DNA from: G963422705 sp963422705
GTDB lineage: Bacteria > Poribacteria > WGA-4E > WGA-3G
Direction: 5' to 3'
Assembly: GCA_963422705.1 (NCBI GenBank)
Contig: OY730443.1
Coordinates: forward strand, 2,046,001 to 2,110,000
DNA length: 64,000 nt
In this document: in pieces, positions 63,560 to 64,000 of the stretch
Layout of the letters: each line of letters opens with the position of its first letter
How positions within the stretch are numbered: position 1 is the first letter of the stretch
Notes under the pieces: generated by a model
What the model was told of the DNA's origin: nothing
Seen by the model: the letters and a program-made list of their open reading frames with translations, nothing else
The model's database searches: none
Translations under genes and position numbers: made by a program

Positions 63560-63626
63560 TCAGTATCATGGATTTCGCTGTGTAACTAGAAACTGCCTGC
63601 GCGGTATACAAGAGGAACCTCCCCTC

Positions 63627-64000
63627 TTAGGTTGGAACAAATTGTGGGTTAAATTTGAGATGCGCTTTGGCTTTGTCAATCGAAAACCGCGAGTTGGGGA
63701 ATTCGGATTGAATGTGAAAGAGCCCCCACCGCGATGAGGATGCTAGCGCGCGCTTGAATGCGTCAACCGCGTCGTTCATCTCAAGCCACATGGAATCGAA
63801 TTCAGCGGTTTCGGCTTCTCGCTCCTTAATCAAGTTGCCGAGTCGTAGGCAGGTTATCTGGAGTTTTCCCTCGCGCGCGAATTCTCTGCAGGTAAATTCG
63901 CCAAGGTGTTTTGCGAGAACAAAACTATACACAGTTGGGCGCGGCCGCCAACTCTCCGTCACAGTCCAGTCTTCACCGTGTTTCTCAAACAGGCGAAGTG
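63627..64000 (-). CDS. NAD-dependent epimerase/dehydratase, partial at window end
   Basis: The frame continues past 64000 (first in-window residues LRLFEKHGEDWTVTESW), so the N-terminus with the NAD loop lies outside. The visible part has the segment TVYSFVLAKHLGEF near the active site, ITCLRLGNLIKE and a C-terminal domain ending HLKFNPQFVPT. Its remote resemblance to the gene at 62.6-63.3 kb suggests duplication. Same strand, 329 bp apart. Confidence 0.75.
   Translation of the reverse strand, partial: LRLFEKHGEDWTVTESWRPRPTVYSFVLAKHLGEFTCREFAREGKLQITCLRLGNLIKEREAETAEFDSMWLEMNDAVDAFKRALASSSRWGLFHIQSEFPNSRFSIDKAKAHLKFNPQFVPT

Noticed and set aside
1..64000. CRISPR array, tRNA or rRNA genes
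   Set aside because: No regularly spaced direct repeats, no cloverleaf-like sequence with a conserved T-loop and no rRNA-like stretch was seen on either strand.

Overview
The window looks like a chromosomal stretch of an uncultured bacterium of roughly 48% GC. The gene mix resembles Candidatus Poribacteria or a neighbouring Planctomycetes/Verrucomicrobia-like lineage: two phytanoyl-CoA-dioxygenase-like (PhyH) proteins, a Tat-exported DUF1501 protein, Gfo/Idh/MocA and sugar-phosphate-isomerase proteins, a UPF0164/PorV-like outer-membrane barrel and many small cupins. This placement rests on family composition only; there is no rRNA, no tRNA and no CRISPR array in the window.

Layout. 1-1.3 kb: an unknown gene with a clear promoter and a truncated-looking 70-aa gene. 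1.5-8.5 kb: a pyrimidine operon pyrR-pyrC-carA-carB behind a long leader with a PyrR-binding-like hairpin; pyrB is not in it. 8.6-11.7 kb: an unknown protein, an NtrC-type sigma-54 activator whose receiver has lost its phospho-acceptor Asp, and a membrane protein with a DUF4381/BatD-like tail. 11.9-16.8 kb (minus strand): PhyH, then an ECF sigma factor - FHA-like protein pair followed by a TPR-HExxH peptidase, CvpA and a NUDIX hydrolase. 17.2-20.5 kb (minus): polyferredoxin-gmk-coaBC-rsmA behind a strong promoter. 20.9-31.2 kb: SDR, DUF1501, rsmD, bicupin, a divergent GH36-like protein with a terminator-like basic insertion, family-4 uracil-DNA glycosylase, a CysQ/HAL2-like phosphatase, and MDR and Gfo/Idh oxidoreductases.

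31-43.6 kb: a TPR protein, small proteins, a PaaK/CapK-like ligase convergent with an unusual 822-aa fusion of a GlmU-like nucleotidyltransferase/hexapeptide protein to a DUF89 phosphatase, then purL-purQ translationally coupled to a membrane protein and to a UvrD-type helicase carrying an embedded GIY-YIG nuclease domain, then an MFS transporter. 43.6-45.15 kb: a solo TnpB element (IS200/IS605 type) with hairpin ends and its own promoter.

45.4-64 kb: a PorV-like barrel, a second PhyH, a zinc-finger-like membrane protein with a PfkB sugar kinase, an orphan MacB-type permease, an operon of a glycosidase-like protein, a ThDP enzyme and a phosphofructokinase with PPi-type signature residues, a bactofilin-like membrane protein, BatA, a lipoprotein, and a sugar-metabolism cluster (TIM-barrel isomerase, cupin, AKR, SDR, GDPD, NAD-dependent epimerases).

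The least ordinary items are the UvrD/GIY-YIG helicase-nuclease, the nucleotidyltransferase-DUF89 fusion, the pseudo-receiver sigma-54 activator, the sigma/FHA pair and the PyrR leader with its long-range complementary arms.
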